A stretch of DNA of 11,310 nucleotides, from contig JBHAEC010000061.1 in the NCBI GenBank assembly GCA_041855385.1, positions 1-11,310 of the forward strand, given 5' to 3'. The DNA is from JBHAEC01 sp041855385 (GTDB taxonomy: Bacteria > Bacillota > Negativicutes > Veillonellales > Veillonellaceae). Below the pieces are notes generated by a model. It was not told the origin of the DNA, did no database searches, and saw nothing but the letters and a program-made list of their open reading frames with translations. Both the position numbers and the translations under genes were made by a program. Positions 1-8,104 of this stretch are shown in pieces. Numbering within the stretch: position 1 is the stretch's first letter; the number at the start of each line of letters is the position of its first letter.

Positions 1-49
1 GCGCTCCCATAGGTTCTTGTAGATTTGTGTTATCAGAAAGGAGATTATC

Positions 50-538
50 ATGAAAAAACTGCTATTGGTACTTATGTTACTCATGCTTCCCTTTACAGGA
101 ATGGCCAATTATCCGTTCACTTTAAAGAATTATCCTAATTTTGAATGGTACCACGGCCACATGATGTACGCTCAATATATGGACACCTCATCTATTACGG
201 TCATGGAAAAAGAGGATTTTACTCTTTGGACGGTTCCGGTTCTTTCCGTCGATTTTAAGAAAAACTTTACCGTCAAAAAAGTACATGGCCCTGAATTACT
301 TATGTTCTGCATAGTAGACGACCCCAACAAGACATATTTAACCGCTGAATTCTTAGATAAGCATATGCTTACCATTCCAATTTATATAGGAGAGGATCGC
401 GCTTATATCTCTTACGATAAGGGTAAAAATTGGACTGCTTTCGTTCCGTCAAGCCAACTTGGCGTCAATCAAACCATGGTTGCCCCTTTCGAAATGATAC
501 GAAAACTGACGAAAACCAGACATTCTTTTACTTGGTAG
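50..538 (+). CDS. Small secreted protein of unknown function
   Basis: This 162-residue protein has a classic Sec signal peptide: MKK, then a Leu/Met-rich hydrophobic run (residues 4-15), then a likely signal peptidase I site after Gly-Met-Ala at 17-19. The mature part would be about 143 residues. It has no further membrane segment, no LPxTG-type anchor and no lipobox cysteine, so it is probably released or periplasmic. The mature part is rich in aromatic residues and beta-prone, with a Tyr-Asp-Lys-Gly-Lys-Asn-Trp stretch near residues 122-128. The start is supported by AAAGGAG at 37-43, six bases before ATG. I do not recognise a named domain. The overall style resembles small exported proteins that are common in Negativicutes, but that is an impression, not an alignment. 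It converges on addA and is separated from it by a terminator. Its promoter is not evident in the 49 bases available upstream. Confidence 0.8.
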   Translation: MKKLLLVLMLLMLPFTGMANYPFTLKNYPNFEWYHGHMMYAQYMDTSSITVMEKEDFTLWTVPVLSVDFKKNFTVKKVHGPELLMFCIVDDPNKTYLTAEFLDKHMLTIPIYIGEDRAYISYDKGKNWTAFVPSSQLGVNQTMVAPFEMIRKLTKTRHSFTW

Positions 539-559
539 CACCTTCTTTTATTAAACTAT

Positions 560-573
560 GACGATACATCGTC
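560..573. repeat. Short palindrome in the 3' untranslated region
   Basis: The bases GACGATACATCGTC form a palindrome with a 5-bp stem (GACGA/TCGTC) and a TACA loop, 22 bases after the stop codon of the secreted-protein gene and just ahead of the main terminator. It has no T-tract of its own, so it is not a terminator. It could be a small RNA hairpin protecting the mRNA 3' end, or chance. Confidence 0.35.
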
Positions 574-586
574 TTATACGAAAAGA

Positions 587-650
587 AAACCCCAAGCACA
601 GAGAATATCCGCATAAATTTTGCAGATATATCTCATCCGGCTTGGGGTTT
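587..650. terminator. Bidirectional terminator between convergent genes
   Basis: AAACCCCAAGC (587-597) pairs perfectly with GCTTGGGGTTT (640-650), giving an 11-bp stem. On the + strand it is followed by ATTTTATTTT. On the - strand it is followed by TTCTTTT, so it can end both the secreted-protein transcript and the addBA transcript. The 42-base loop is itself foldable: GAGAATATC (601-609) pairs with GATATATCTC (625-634) with one bulge, and GCA (611-613) pairs with TGC (621-623). The whole segment can therefore form one long, interrupted rod instead of an open loop. Confidence 0.85.
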
Positions 651-669
651 ATTTTATTTTACTCGGCTA

Positions 670-3600
670 TTATTTTACCTCTATTTCCTTTCCAAGTTTA
701 AAGCTGTAGATGTATGCAGCCTTTACAGGAAGACCCGTTAGCGACTCCAGTGCGTTTTTATAAAGTTGTAGCTGGATCTTATAGCGATGTAGCAACTCCT
801 CTTCCTTACGTACATAATCCGTCTTGTAGTCCACGAGTACCCACTTCTCATCCTCCAAAAAAGCCATGTCCATAACACCTTGCATAAACACCTGTTCCTC
901 ACCGCTTAGTCCGTCATAAATCCGGTTTGCTTCTATCAAAGAGCTAAAGGACAGCTCTCGTTCTACATGAACGGATAGGAGCATTCGCTTCGCCAGATTC
1001 CCTTCAAAGAAACGAAGGACTTGATCTATTCGTATGGCTCGTACCTCTTTCGGAGTAAAATGTCCCCTATCCGCAAGTTTTTGGATCTCTTCTTGCAAAG
1101 TCTCTCTTGTGTAATGTTTTAGGGGCAATAACTGCATAAGAAGATGCATAATCGTCCCATATTCCATAGCGCTGACAGAACGGTCTTCCTCTTCTTCAAA
1201 CATCGGCACTCCCACGAAAGCGGGTAAAACAGCCTCTTCACAGTTCTCCGAAGCACTTTCATAGGGTAGCGATTCCGCTTCTTCTTCATGCTCCGCAAAC
1301 CTGCGTTTTATTTCCGTTACACTGATTTTTGCAGGCGTCACTACCGCCGTCTCGTGAGGATAGCGATAAGAAAGGCGCGCCTCTACCTCAGCAGGAAGAC
1401 CCCCCTTCTCGCCGGGCAGGAAAGACAAAATTTGCTGAATTTCTCCATGTTGAGGGTTCTCCTTATCCTGCCAAAACTCATATTCTTCGCTACCGTGGAA
1501 ACGAAGATTCCATTGACTGTCCTTATCCGGTAAATCGAGAAGATCACTACCATCCGCCTCGGCCATAACGCGAATACGGTTCCCACCTTCCCGATGGCGA
1601 GCCAGAGCCAGCATAATCCACTCCAAATAGGATTTTACCCCTGTAATCAAGGCTTTACTCAGCTTCACATCTTCGCCGATAGCCATACAAGCCTTCTTGC
1701 ACAGGGATTTCACATTCTCCGTCGTCCCGGTGATAAATAGTTTGTCTTTTGCCCTTGTAAGCGCCACATAAAGAATCCGCTCCTCTTCCGCCAGCATAGC
1801 AAGTTCAAGCTGCCTCCTCAGTGCTAACCAAGGCAACGAAGGAAAAAACACCCGATATTTCGGATAATATCCCTTCATACCTATGCCCAAATATTGATGG
1901 AGTAATAGCATATTTGTTAAATCCATGCGGTTGAATTTTTTCTGTGCCGTCGCCAAAAAGACAATGGGAAATTCAAGGCCTTTACTTTTGTGAATGGTCA
2001 TAATGCGAACCACATTATCACTCTCGGAGGCTGTCTTCGCCACGCCTAAATCCTGCCCGCTGTCCTTGATTTTCTGTAAGAATTGTAAGAATCGATATAA
2101 GCCTTTAAAACTGGTCGCTTCATATTCCTTAGCCCTATCATAAAGAGCCATTAGATTGGCCCGGCGCACCACTCCATCAGGCATTGCGCTCACATAATCT
2201 AAATAGCCGGTTTCCTTATACACTTGCCAAACAAGTTCACTCACGCCCTGCCGTCTCGCCAAAGTCCTCCACTCATCCATCTGCAAGAGGAAGCGCCTTA
2301 CTTTCTCATGATTATAGCGATCGCAGAAAACGGGTAATACCTGCCACAGGCTTCCCGCTCCGGATGCCCGCAAGCGCCCCAGTTCATTGCCGTCCAATCC
2401 CACAAGGGGCGATCGCAACACGGCCGCCAGCGGTAAATCCTGCTCCGGATTGTCCACAACCTGGAGCAAAGCCAACATAACAAGAACCTCATTGGCGTTA
2501 AAATAACCGCTTTTTTCTTCCGCATATGCGGGAATACCGGCACGTCTGAAAGCCTCCACAAACACATTCCCTCGGCCGCTTAAGGAACGAAGCAGAACAA
2601 CAATATCTCTCCATTCCATTTCCCGGAAATTGCCATCTTTGTCTTGTACCGTCTTCTTTTCATTCTTTAATGCCCATATCTGCTCTATGATGCACTGAAT
2701 TTCTTTCTCTATGCTTGTGAGCGTTTCTCCGTCTTCGTCAGTAGCCTGTGCCTCCCTCTCCTCACCGGGGATCTCCTCTGTAAGTGTCTCACGGTCTTTC
2801 CTCGGCACTTCGACAATGTGGACGTCCACATCACCTCCTACCCATGAAACAGGTGGGTTCTCCACTACACGCCCTGCATAAAGTGCTTCTTCATCCCCAT
2901 AGTTCAGCTCCGCAGCCTCTTCCGTCATAATCTGCCGGAAGATAAAATTTGTGCTCTTTAAAATATTCTCGTGAGAGCGAAAGTTCTTTGCCAGATCAAT
3001 CCGCCTTTCCACCGCCTCCTGAGATTTGTCAAAGCGGTGGTATTTATCCATGAAGAGCGTCGGATCGGCCAAACGAAAGCGATAAATAGACTGCTTTACA
3101 TCTCCCACAAAGAACCGATTATCTTCTCGAGAAATAAGATTTACAATCGCTTCCTGTACACCATTGGTATCCTGATATTCATCGACTAACACTTCCTTAA
3201 ATGTCTGTTGTAGTTCCCTAGCTACCGCCGAGGGATGCCGATGGCCCTTTTCATCAATGTATTCCGTGAGCATTCTAAGACATGCATGTTCCGTATCGGA
3301 AAAGTCCATCAAGCCGTCTGTTTCTTTTCGCATTGCCAAGGCTTCTTGAAACGCTTCTACCAACTCGATGAGCCCTTCCAATATCGGGCCTTGCTCCTTT
3401 ATCACGGGAAGCCATTCTTCTTCGCGAAGGGCAAATACACCGTCTTTCATAGATTCCAACAGTTCCTTGTTTCCCTTACCTAATGCCTCCGTCTCTGCCA
3501 CGCTGTCGGGGTCTATCAATCCTGACGCAAGGCCCTCTTTAAATATTTTGCTCGATTTCACATAGGGTTTAAAGCAATTCTTATCTATATGAGAAATCGC

Positions 3601-4425
3601 CTCAACCATTTCATCCCATGTGTCGGCCTCCTCCAGCAGCTTAAGCACCCCTTCAACCGCCTCAACATGCCCTATCCACGGCGAGGGGCCTCCGGGACCT
3701 AAAACAAGAGCCTTCATTTTGTCATATCTTGCAAGCACGGTATCCAACAAATCTCGTTGTTCATCCCAACAAAGCTGCCCCCATAGGGATTCTTTGAGAG
3801 GTTTTTCTCCTATGCTCCGATAGGCCTCCTTTGTTTTACATAACCAACCTTTTGGATTATCCTGTGCCAGTGAAAAGGTATGTATGCGCAATACCGTTTC
3901 TCTCAGCCTTTCATCAGATTGATTATTTCCCCAGATTTCAGCCAATTCGTAAATGCGGTACAGATTTTCTTCATATGCCTTTAAGAGCACTTCTTCCAGC
4001 ACTTCCTGTTGCAATAATTGAAGCTCTTCCGTTCCCATAATTGTAAAATTCGGATCCATATCCATATAGTAAAAGTAGTTTCGCACCACCCACTGGCAAA
4101 AGGAGTCGAAGGTAGAAATATGAGCGGACGGAAGCAGACTAAGCTGTTTTTCCAAATATTCATCCTGCGTTTCGTAGTATGCATCGGCCAGTTTAGCACC
4201 TATACGGGCACTCATCTCTGCAGCCGCAGCTCTTGTAAAGGTCATAACCAATAGTTCATCTACGGACAAGGGATTATCCTTATCTTGTAACCGCTGTATA
4301 ATGCGCTCTACGAGTACAGCCGTCTTTCCTGAGCCGGCGGCCGCCGCTACGAGAAGCGTCTGTGAGGAGAGTCCGCTTCCTCTCGGAGACTCAATCGCCG
4401 CCTGTTGTTCTGCTGTCCACTTCAT
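670..4425 (-). CDS. addA: AddA, helicase-nuclease subunit of AddAB
   Basis: AddA is the UvrD/RecB-type motor and 5'-strand nuclease subunit of AddAB, which resects double-strand breaks for RecA-dependent repair. Numbering here is for the 1251-residue form starting at MKWT. Walker A is AAGSGKT (29-35). Walker B is VDEYQDTN (Asp415, Glu416). Motif III is GDVKQSIYRFR (441-451), motif IV NFRSHENIL (481-489), motif V TIHKSKGLEF (810-819) and motif VI LYVALTRAKDKL (885-896). The C-terminal RecB-family nuclease shows His1094, Asp1186 (GVMD), Asp1199 and Lys1201 (LVDYKTD), and Gln1218/Tyr1222. All look intact, and length matches the family (about 1200-1250). A GTG at 4437 would add four residues, but ATG at 4425 is preferred. 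It starts the usual M-x-W-T-x-x-Q N-terminus, and the GTG lies inside the Shine-Dalgarno sequence. The gene overlaps the end of addB by 35 bases, implying one transcript and coupled translation. An acidic stretch around residues 541-576 looks like a variable linker. Confidence 0.97.
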   Translation of the reverse strand: MKWTAEQQAAIESPRGSGLSSQTLLVAAAAGSGKTAVLVERIIQRLQDKDNPLSVDELLVMTFTRAAAAEMSARIGAKLADAYYETQDEYLEKQLSLLPSAHISTFDSFCQWVVRNYFYYMDMDPNFTIMGTEELQLLQQEVLEEVLLKAYEENLYRIYELAEIWGNNQSDERLRETVLRIHTFSLAQDNPKGWLCKTKEAYRSIGEKPLKESLWGQLCWDEQRDLLDTVLARYDKMKALVLGPGGPSPWIGHVEAVEGVLKLLEEADTWDEMVEAISHIDKNCFKPYVKSSKIFKEGLASGLIDPDSVAETEALGKGNKELLESMKDGVFALREEEWLPVIKEQGPILEGLIELVEAFQEALAMRKETDGLMDFSDTEHACLRMLTEYIDEKGHRHPSAVARELQQTFKEVLVDEYQDTNGVQEAIVNLISREDNRFFVGDVKQSIYRFRLADPTLFMDKYHRFDKSQEAVERRIDLAKNFRSHENILKSTNFIFRQIMTEEAAELNYGDEEALYAGRVVENPPVSWVGGDVDVHIVEVPRKDRETLTEEIPGEEREAQATDEDGETLTSIEKEIQCIIEQIWALKNEKKTVQDKDGNFREMEWRDIVVLLRSLSGRGNVFVEAFRRAGIPAYAEEKSGYFNANEVLVMLALLQVVDNPEQDLPLAAVLRSPLVGLDGNELGRLRASGAGSLWQVLPVFCDRYNHEKVRRFLLQMDEWRTLARRQGVSELVWQVYKETGYLDYVSAMPDGVVRRANLMALYDRAKEYEATSFKGLYRFLQFLQKIKDSGQDLGVAKTASESDNVVRIMTIHKSKGLEFPIVFLATAQKKFNRMDLTNMLLLHQYLGIGMKGYYPKYRVFFPSLPWLALRRQLELAMLAEEERILYVALTRAKDKLFITGTTENVKSLCKKACMAIGEDVKLSKALITGVKSYLEWIMLALARHREGGNRIRVMAEADGSDLLDLPDKDSQWNLRFHGSEEYEFWQDKENPQHGEIQQILSFLPGEKGGLPAEVEARLSYRYPHETAVVTPAKISVTEIKRRFAEHEEEAESLPYESASENCEEAVLPAFVGVPMFEEEEDRSVSAMEYGTIMHLLMQLLPLKHYTRETLQEEIQKLADRGHFTPKEVRAIRIDQVLRFFEGNLAKRMLLSVHVERELSFSSLIEANRIYDGLSGEEQVFMQGVMDMAFLEDEKWVLVDYKTDYVRKEEELLHRYKIQLQLYKNALESLTGLPVKAAYIYSFKLGKEIEVK

Positions 4426-7400
4426 ATACCTTCTCACCCCCTTTCATTTTGTCTAATGCCGCCTCTTCGGGCATACTTTCCAAATATCTATAGGAATTCC
4501 CTGCCAAAGCCAAATCAAACCGGCACACGGATCGATATTCGCAATATGTACAAGGCCTGTTTCCCTTCTTCATATAGGGAGATATGGGAAAATGTCCGGC
4601 TAACATATGCTCCCCTGTCTTCTTTAAGATTCGCTCCGTATACGAAGTAAGTACGGCAAAGTCTTCTCTTGACTTTGTTTTCTGCTTATCGCTACCATGA
4701 ATGCCTGCCTTCGTGAACCGAATAGGTACATACATGCTGTAGCTTCCTTCCACCGCCTCATCCATGGCATAAAGTGTATCTCTGTTATCTGAAAAATATC
4801 CCTTATTTTTGATTATTCCCGTCGTGGACTGAAGCTGTTCTGCTTTCTCTTCCGTCATCGGAAAGTTTGTGCTTTCTTGGGGATTTTTTACATATGTGTA
4901 TATTAGCCCTGACGGAATGAGTTCGCCTCTTTGATGGTTTTTTTCTACCGCCAGCAAATAGGTAAGAAGTTGCAATTTTAACCCATAATATACATCCTCT
5001 CCCTTAATCTCCGTGCTCCCTGATTTATAATCTACCACCAATGTATAAAGATTGTCTTCCTTCCTGTATTCATCGATACGGTCAATCTGGCCTATTAATC
5101 TGAGGGATACAGAAGAGGTAACGGGAATACGAAGGGCCTCCCATCCTTCACCGCTTCGGCCGAAGTCCTTCTCTACGGCAACCATATCAAACCGGCTTCT
5201 CGACGACCACTCGGATAAACGCATGACCGTACGATTCAATGTTGCCAGCAATCGAGCCTTTATATTCTGATAAAATGCATCTCCTTCCAAAATTCCGAAT
5301 TGCAGTTCTTTGGCTAATTCTTCTACTACCTGCCGGCAGATCTCTTTCTGTTCCCCTTCATCCAAATCTCGCCATTGCCTATTGTCAGCAAGTAGGCGCT
5401 CTCCTATAATTCGAAGATTTTCGTGGAGGAAGGTTCCTATCTCCATCTGGGCAAATTTTTGCACAGATCTCTCTTTTAGCTTTAAGGCGTATTGTGCATA
5501 AAAACTGAAGGGACATCTTTGATATGCCTCCACCCTTGATACCGACCCCGTAAATGCACCGTTCTTTACCAAAAGGTCTTGCACTACATCCGCCGTGATA
5601 AGAGGCATCTCATTTTTCTCCCCAAGAGCTTTTACTACATTTTCCAGCAAATTCGCATAGGAACCGGTCCTTACCCAATCATAAAATTGCCACCATAGGG
5701 GAGATAATCTCTCTCCCTTGTACAATAATCCCATTCGTTGCGAAAAGAGAGACATTCCCTGCGTAGCATTCCAAATATATTGTGCCTCCTCCTCTTCAGC
5801 AATAGTAAGGGGGGCCTTCTCTCTTTGCCCCATGTACCCCAGCTCTCGAAGGCGCATTACGGGAAAGGACGGTTCAAGACCGTTCCCCTCCGCATCGGTT
5901 TGAACATAGGACAAAAATACATTCTTTCGTCCCCTCGTCGTTGCCAAATAAAAAAGAAAGTTCTCGTTAAGGGCTTGTCGTAAAGCTCCTTCCGCCATGG
6001 AAATTCCCGTGCTGAGAAGTTCCTGCCGCTCCTTGTCTTTTAGCACGCCCTCGGTTCCCATATGTCTGGGGAATATCCCTTCGTTAAGCTGTGGAAGAAA
6101 CACGTAATCACTTTCTCCCGTGTATCCTCTCTCAATAGTAGTAATCGTTACGTGATCAAGACTGGGCGGCACCAGAGAAAACATTCCGCTTTCAAATCCT
6201 TCTTTAAAAAGTAGTGCCATCTCTTCCGCCGTATATACCTCTTCTTTGCCGATGCGTCCGATTTCTTCCAAAAGACCTGTCATTTGCTTGTACATCTGTA
6301 CATGCTCCGATGCGGACTTGAAGTTATTTGTCTGCATCTCCTTCTCGTGCCATTTCGACAAGGTTGCAGCCATGCATAGCTTCTCCATAAAAGCAAATAT
6401 GCACTTACACCAGTCGGCTCCGCTATGGGGCGTCTTAGCAAACGCAAGAAGAGGAAAAAAGATATCCGTCAACCGTCTTCTGGACTGATTTACAGCTGAC
6501 TCCGCATCATCTGAGACCTCTTGTATTTCTTCCTCCGGCAATACGGATTCTCGGCGGTTCTTTTCATAAGCCCAGTCCTCATTTGCCAGCCAATGCTTCT
6601 CACGAATACCATGTGCCAAGCAGTAGTTCTCCAGCAAATCCGCTTCTTCCCTCGTCAGGGGAAGCAAATCCGTTTTCAAGAGAACAAACAAAATATCCCG
6701 CTGAAACGGTCTGCGGAGAAAGTCAAATATGCCGTTTATACATTCCGCCAAAGGATGACTGACCATGGGGTGCCGTGCGTCGGAGAAGAAAGGAATTTTG
6801 TAGGTATCAAAACTATTTTCCAAGATACGACTGAAATCGCCATGATCGCGGAGCACAATCATCATATCTTTCCATCGTGCTCCCTCTTCCACCAAAGCAA
6901 GAATCTTCCGGCTGATGGCATCCGCTTCTTTATAGTCGTTATAGGCTTCTAACAAGGTCAATTGTAATGTTTGTTTCTGCTGTTTCGAAGGAGATTGGAA
7001 AAAATCTCTTTCCATAATTTGTAAATCTTTATTAGTAAATCTATATGGCTCCGAAAAGACCACTCTTTTCATCTGGGTCTTATAGTTTTTTGCAAGATGT
7101 GCATACACTTCCATGGGGCGAGCAAAAAGGTTCCACTCTCTCAGCTTCTCGTCAGCATTTGTTTTTTCCACCGGCACGGTAAGCGTAATAACCGTTTCTT
7201 TTGCTCGTTTAATAAATGTATCCACGACCCTCTGCTGTAAGGGGGTAAACCAATGGAATCCATCAATAAATACATGGGCATTTTCCATAATGGGAGACAC
7301 TTCCATGGCTTCCATAAGTTCCTCTAATGTTTCCTTATATCCGAGACCGGATAAGGTTTCTTCATAATCGGCATAAAGGAGAGAAATATCCGCGATTTTA

Positions 7401-7858
7401 TCCCTCAAGGTTTTGGACGAAAGGCCCTTCGCCGCCTTACTTAAATCCTCCGGGGACAGGCAGAAAGCGTGACACTCCTCAAATAAACTTTTCAAGATCG
7501 CCGAAAATCCAGGACGAGCCACAGAGCCGCGTAAAATAGTAAGTTCATCTTCTCTTCCCTTCATAACAGATCGAAGGAGCAAGGTCTTTCCCAGATCGGA
7601 AACACCCTCTTTTTTCCTCTTGCCGATGGACTGAAAGAGCTGATGCCTCAGCCTTGTAAAGCCTACTACCCGAACGGATGTAAATCCTTTTTGCGGCATA
7701 AATTCCGCCAATCTTCTTTCCATTTGGTAGGTAGCGGAATCGGGAACCAATAAAATGATGGATTCCCCCGGATTTTGTTTTAATATTTCTCGGATACGAG
7801 TAAAGCAGGCTTCTGTCTTTCCCGTACCTGCTCTTCCCATATAAACGGATACACCCAT
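4391..7858 (-). CDS. addB: AddB, nuclease and Fe-S subunit of AddAB
   Basis: AddB is the partner of AddA. In the known complex it carries a degenerate helicase fold that scans for Chi and a nuclease that cuts the 3'-ended strand before Chi. The protein is 1155 residues, near the usual length of about 1150-1170. An N-terminal Walker A is visible as GRAGTGKT (8-15). The C-terminal RecB-type nuclease shows His812 (GTFLH), Asp926 (GQID), Asp943 and Lys945 (VVDYKSG), and Gln963/Tyr967. The four cysteines of the family's [4Fe-4S] staple are present: Cys782 (RCPFSFY), then Cys1103, Cys1106 and Cys1112 (C-x2-C-x5-C). The start has an excellent AAGGAGG (complement of 7864-7870) five bases ahead of ATG. 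It is the first gene of the addB-addA operon and is transcribed divergently from the amidohydrolase gene. Nothing looks truncated or frameshifted. Confidence 0.97.
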   Translation of the reverse strand: MGVSVYMGRAGTGKTEACFTRIREILKQNPGESIILLVPDSATYQMERRLAEFMPQKGFTSVRVVGFTRLRHQLFQSIGKRKKEGVSDLGKTLLLRSVMKGREDELTILRGSVARPGFSAILKSLFEECHAFCLSPEDLSKAAKGLSSKTLRDKIADISLLYADYEETLSGLGYKETLEELMEAMEVSPIMENAHVFIDGFHWFTPLQQRVVDTFIKRAKETVITLTVPVEKTNADEKLREWNLFARPMEVYAHLAKNYKTQMKRVVFSEPYRFTNKDLQIMERDFFQSPSKQQKQTLQLTLLEAYNDYKEADAISRKILALVEEGARWKDMMIVLRDHGDFSRILENSFDTYKIPFFSDARHPMVSHPLAECINGIFDFLRRPFQRDILFVLLKTDLLPLTREEADLLENYCLAHGIREKHWLANEDWAYEKNRRESVLPEEEIQEVSDDAESAVNQSRRRLTDIFFPLLAFAKTPHSGADWCKCIFAFMEKLCMAATLSKWHEKEMQTNNFKSASEHVQMYKQMTGLLEEIGRIGKEEVYTAEEMALLFKEGFESGMFSLVPPSLDHVTITTIERGYTGESDYVFLPQLNEGIFPRHMGTEGVLKDKERQELLSTGISMAEGALRQALNENFLFYLATTRGRKNVFLSYVQTDAEGNGLEPSFPVMRLRELGYMGQREKAPLTIAEEEEAQYIWNATQGMSLFSQRMGLLYKGERLSPLWWQFYDWVRTGSYANLLENVVKALGEKNEMPLITADVVQDLLVKNGAFTGSVSRVEAYQRCPFSFYAQYALKLKERSVQKFAQMEIGTFLHENLRIIGERLLADNRQWRDLDEGEQKEICRQVVEELAKELQFGILEGDAFYQNIKARLLATLNRTVMRLSEWSSRSRFDMVAVEKDFGRSGEGWEALRIPVTSSVSLRLIGQIDRIDEYRKEDNLYTLVVDYKSGSTEIKGEDVYYGLKLQLLTYLLAVEKNHQRGELIPSGLIYTYVKNPQESTNFPMTEEKAEQLQSTTGIIKNKGYFSDNRDTLYAMDEAVEGSYSMYVPIRFTKAGIHGSDKQKTKSREDFAVLTSYTERILKKTGEHMLAGHFPISPYMKKGNRPCTYCEYRSVCRFDLALAGNSYRYLESMPEEAALDKMKGGEKVYEVDSRTTGGD
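4435..4443 (-). promoter_or_regulatory. Ribosome binding site of addA, which decides its start
   Basis: On the - strand these bases read AAGGGGGTG. This can pair along all nine positions with the 16S anti-Shine-Dalgarno CACCTCCTT, with one G-U wobble. It ends nine bases before ATG at 4425. The alternative GTG start (4435-4437) is the last three bases of this same site and would have no usable spacing, so the site argues for ATG. It lies inside the 3' end of addB. Confidence 0.6.
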
Positions 7859-7928
7859 GTGTGCCTCCTTATAATATTCTCATGTGTCCTTTATCTCGTG
7901 TATATTGCAATGCATTATCTTATTCTTA

Positions 7929-7957
7929 ATTTTAGCAAATCGCCTTTTTTGAAACAA
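7929..7957 (-). promoter_or_regulatory. Probable sigma-70 type promoter of addBA
   Basis: On the - strand, TTGTTT (complement of 7952-7957) and TAAAAT (complement of 7929-7934) are separated by exactly 17 bases. The -10 matches consensus at five of six positions and the -35 at three of six. Initiation would fall near 7922, giving a leader of about 65 bases before addB. No operator-like repeat is evident over it, consistent with constitutive, modest expression of a repair enzyme. This is a pattern-based prediction only. Confidence 0.45.
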
Positions 7958-8020
7958 GTTAAGTAGATTCTACAAATGTATACAAAGTGCATTCCTATTT
8001 TGTCCATTTTTACGCCCCTT

Positions 8021-8054
8021 TTGACTATTCAGAGAAGACAATATGGTATATAAT
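8021..8054 (+). promoter_or_regulatory. Probable promoter of the amidohydrolase-transporter operon
   Basis: A perfect -10 hexamer TATAAT lies at 8049-8054, 50 bases before the ATG of the amidohydrolase gene. The best -35-like hexamer, TTGACT (8021-8026), is 22 bases upstream of it, longer than the usual 16-18. A hexamer at normal spacing (TATTCA, 8026-8031) is weak. The core may therefore be intrinsically poor or dependent on an activator that corrects the spacing, or the true -10 may be shifted within the A/T-rich 8042-8054 stretch. The -10 overlaps the left arm of an inverted repeat. Confidence 0.5.
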
Positions 8055-8086
8055 ACTGTCATTAAAAAAGCAAGACTATACCATAT
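8041..8086. repeat. Perfect 10-bp inverted repeat, candidate operator
   Basis: ATATGGTATA (8041-8050) and TATACCATAT (8077-8086) are exact reverse complements separated by 26 bases. The arm centres are 36 bp apart. The left arm overlaps the TATAAT -10 box. The right arm would fall in the early transcribed region, about 19 bases before the start codon. Because the left arm would lie upstream of the predicted transcript, an RNA hairpin is unlikely if that promoter is right. Paired binding sites for a DNA-binding regulator are the simpler reading. The regulator is not identifiable, and no regulator gene is in the window. Confidence 0.55.
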
Positions 8087-8104
8087 AAAGAAAGGGGTCC
8101 TATT

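Noticed and set aside
6521..6952. A 143-codon open frame on the + strand
   Set aside because: It lies entirely antisense to the conserved addB coding sequence, has no ribosome site I can support, and its translation has no recognisable features.
670..7858. Possibility that the addAB genes belong to an anti-phage defence island
   Set aside because: Both proteins carry the full set of AddA and AddB hallmarks, including the Fe-S cysteines. Neighbours are housekeeping or transport genes with no defence, mobile or phage genes, so the ordinary repair role explains them.
8041..8086. Reading the inverted repeat as a riboswitch or RNA terminator in the leader
   Set aside because: The left arm overlaps and precedes the -10 box, so it would not be in the transcript from the predicted promoter, and there is no T-tract after the right arm.
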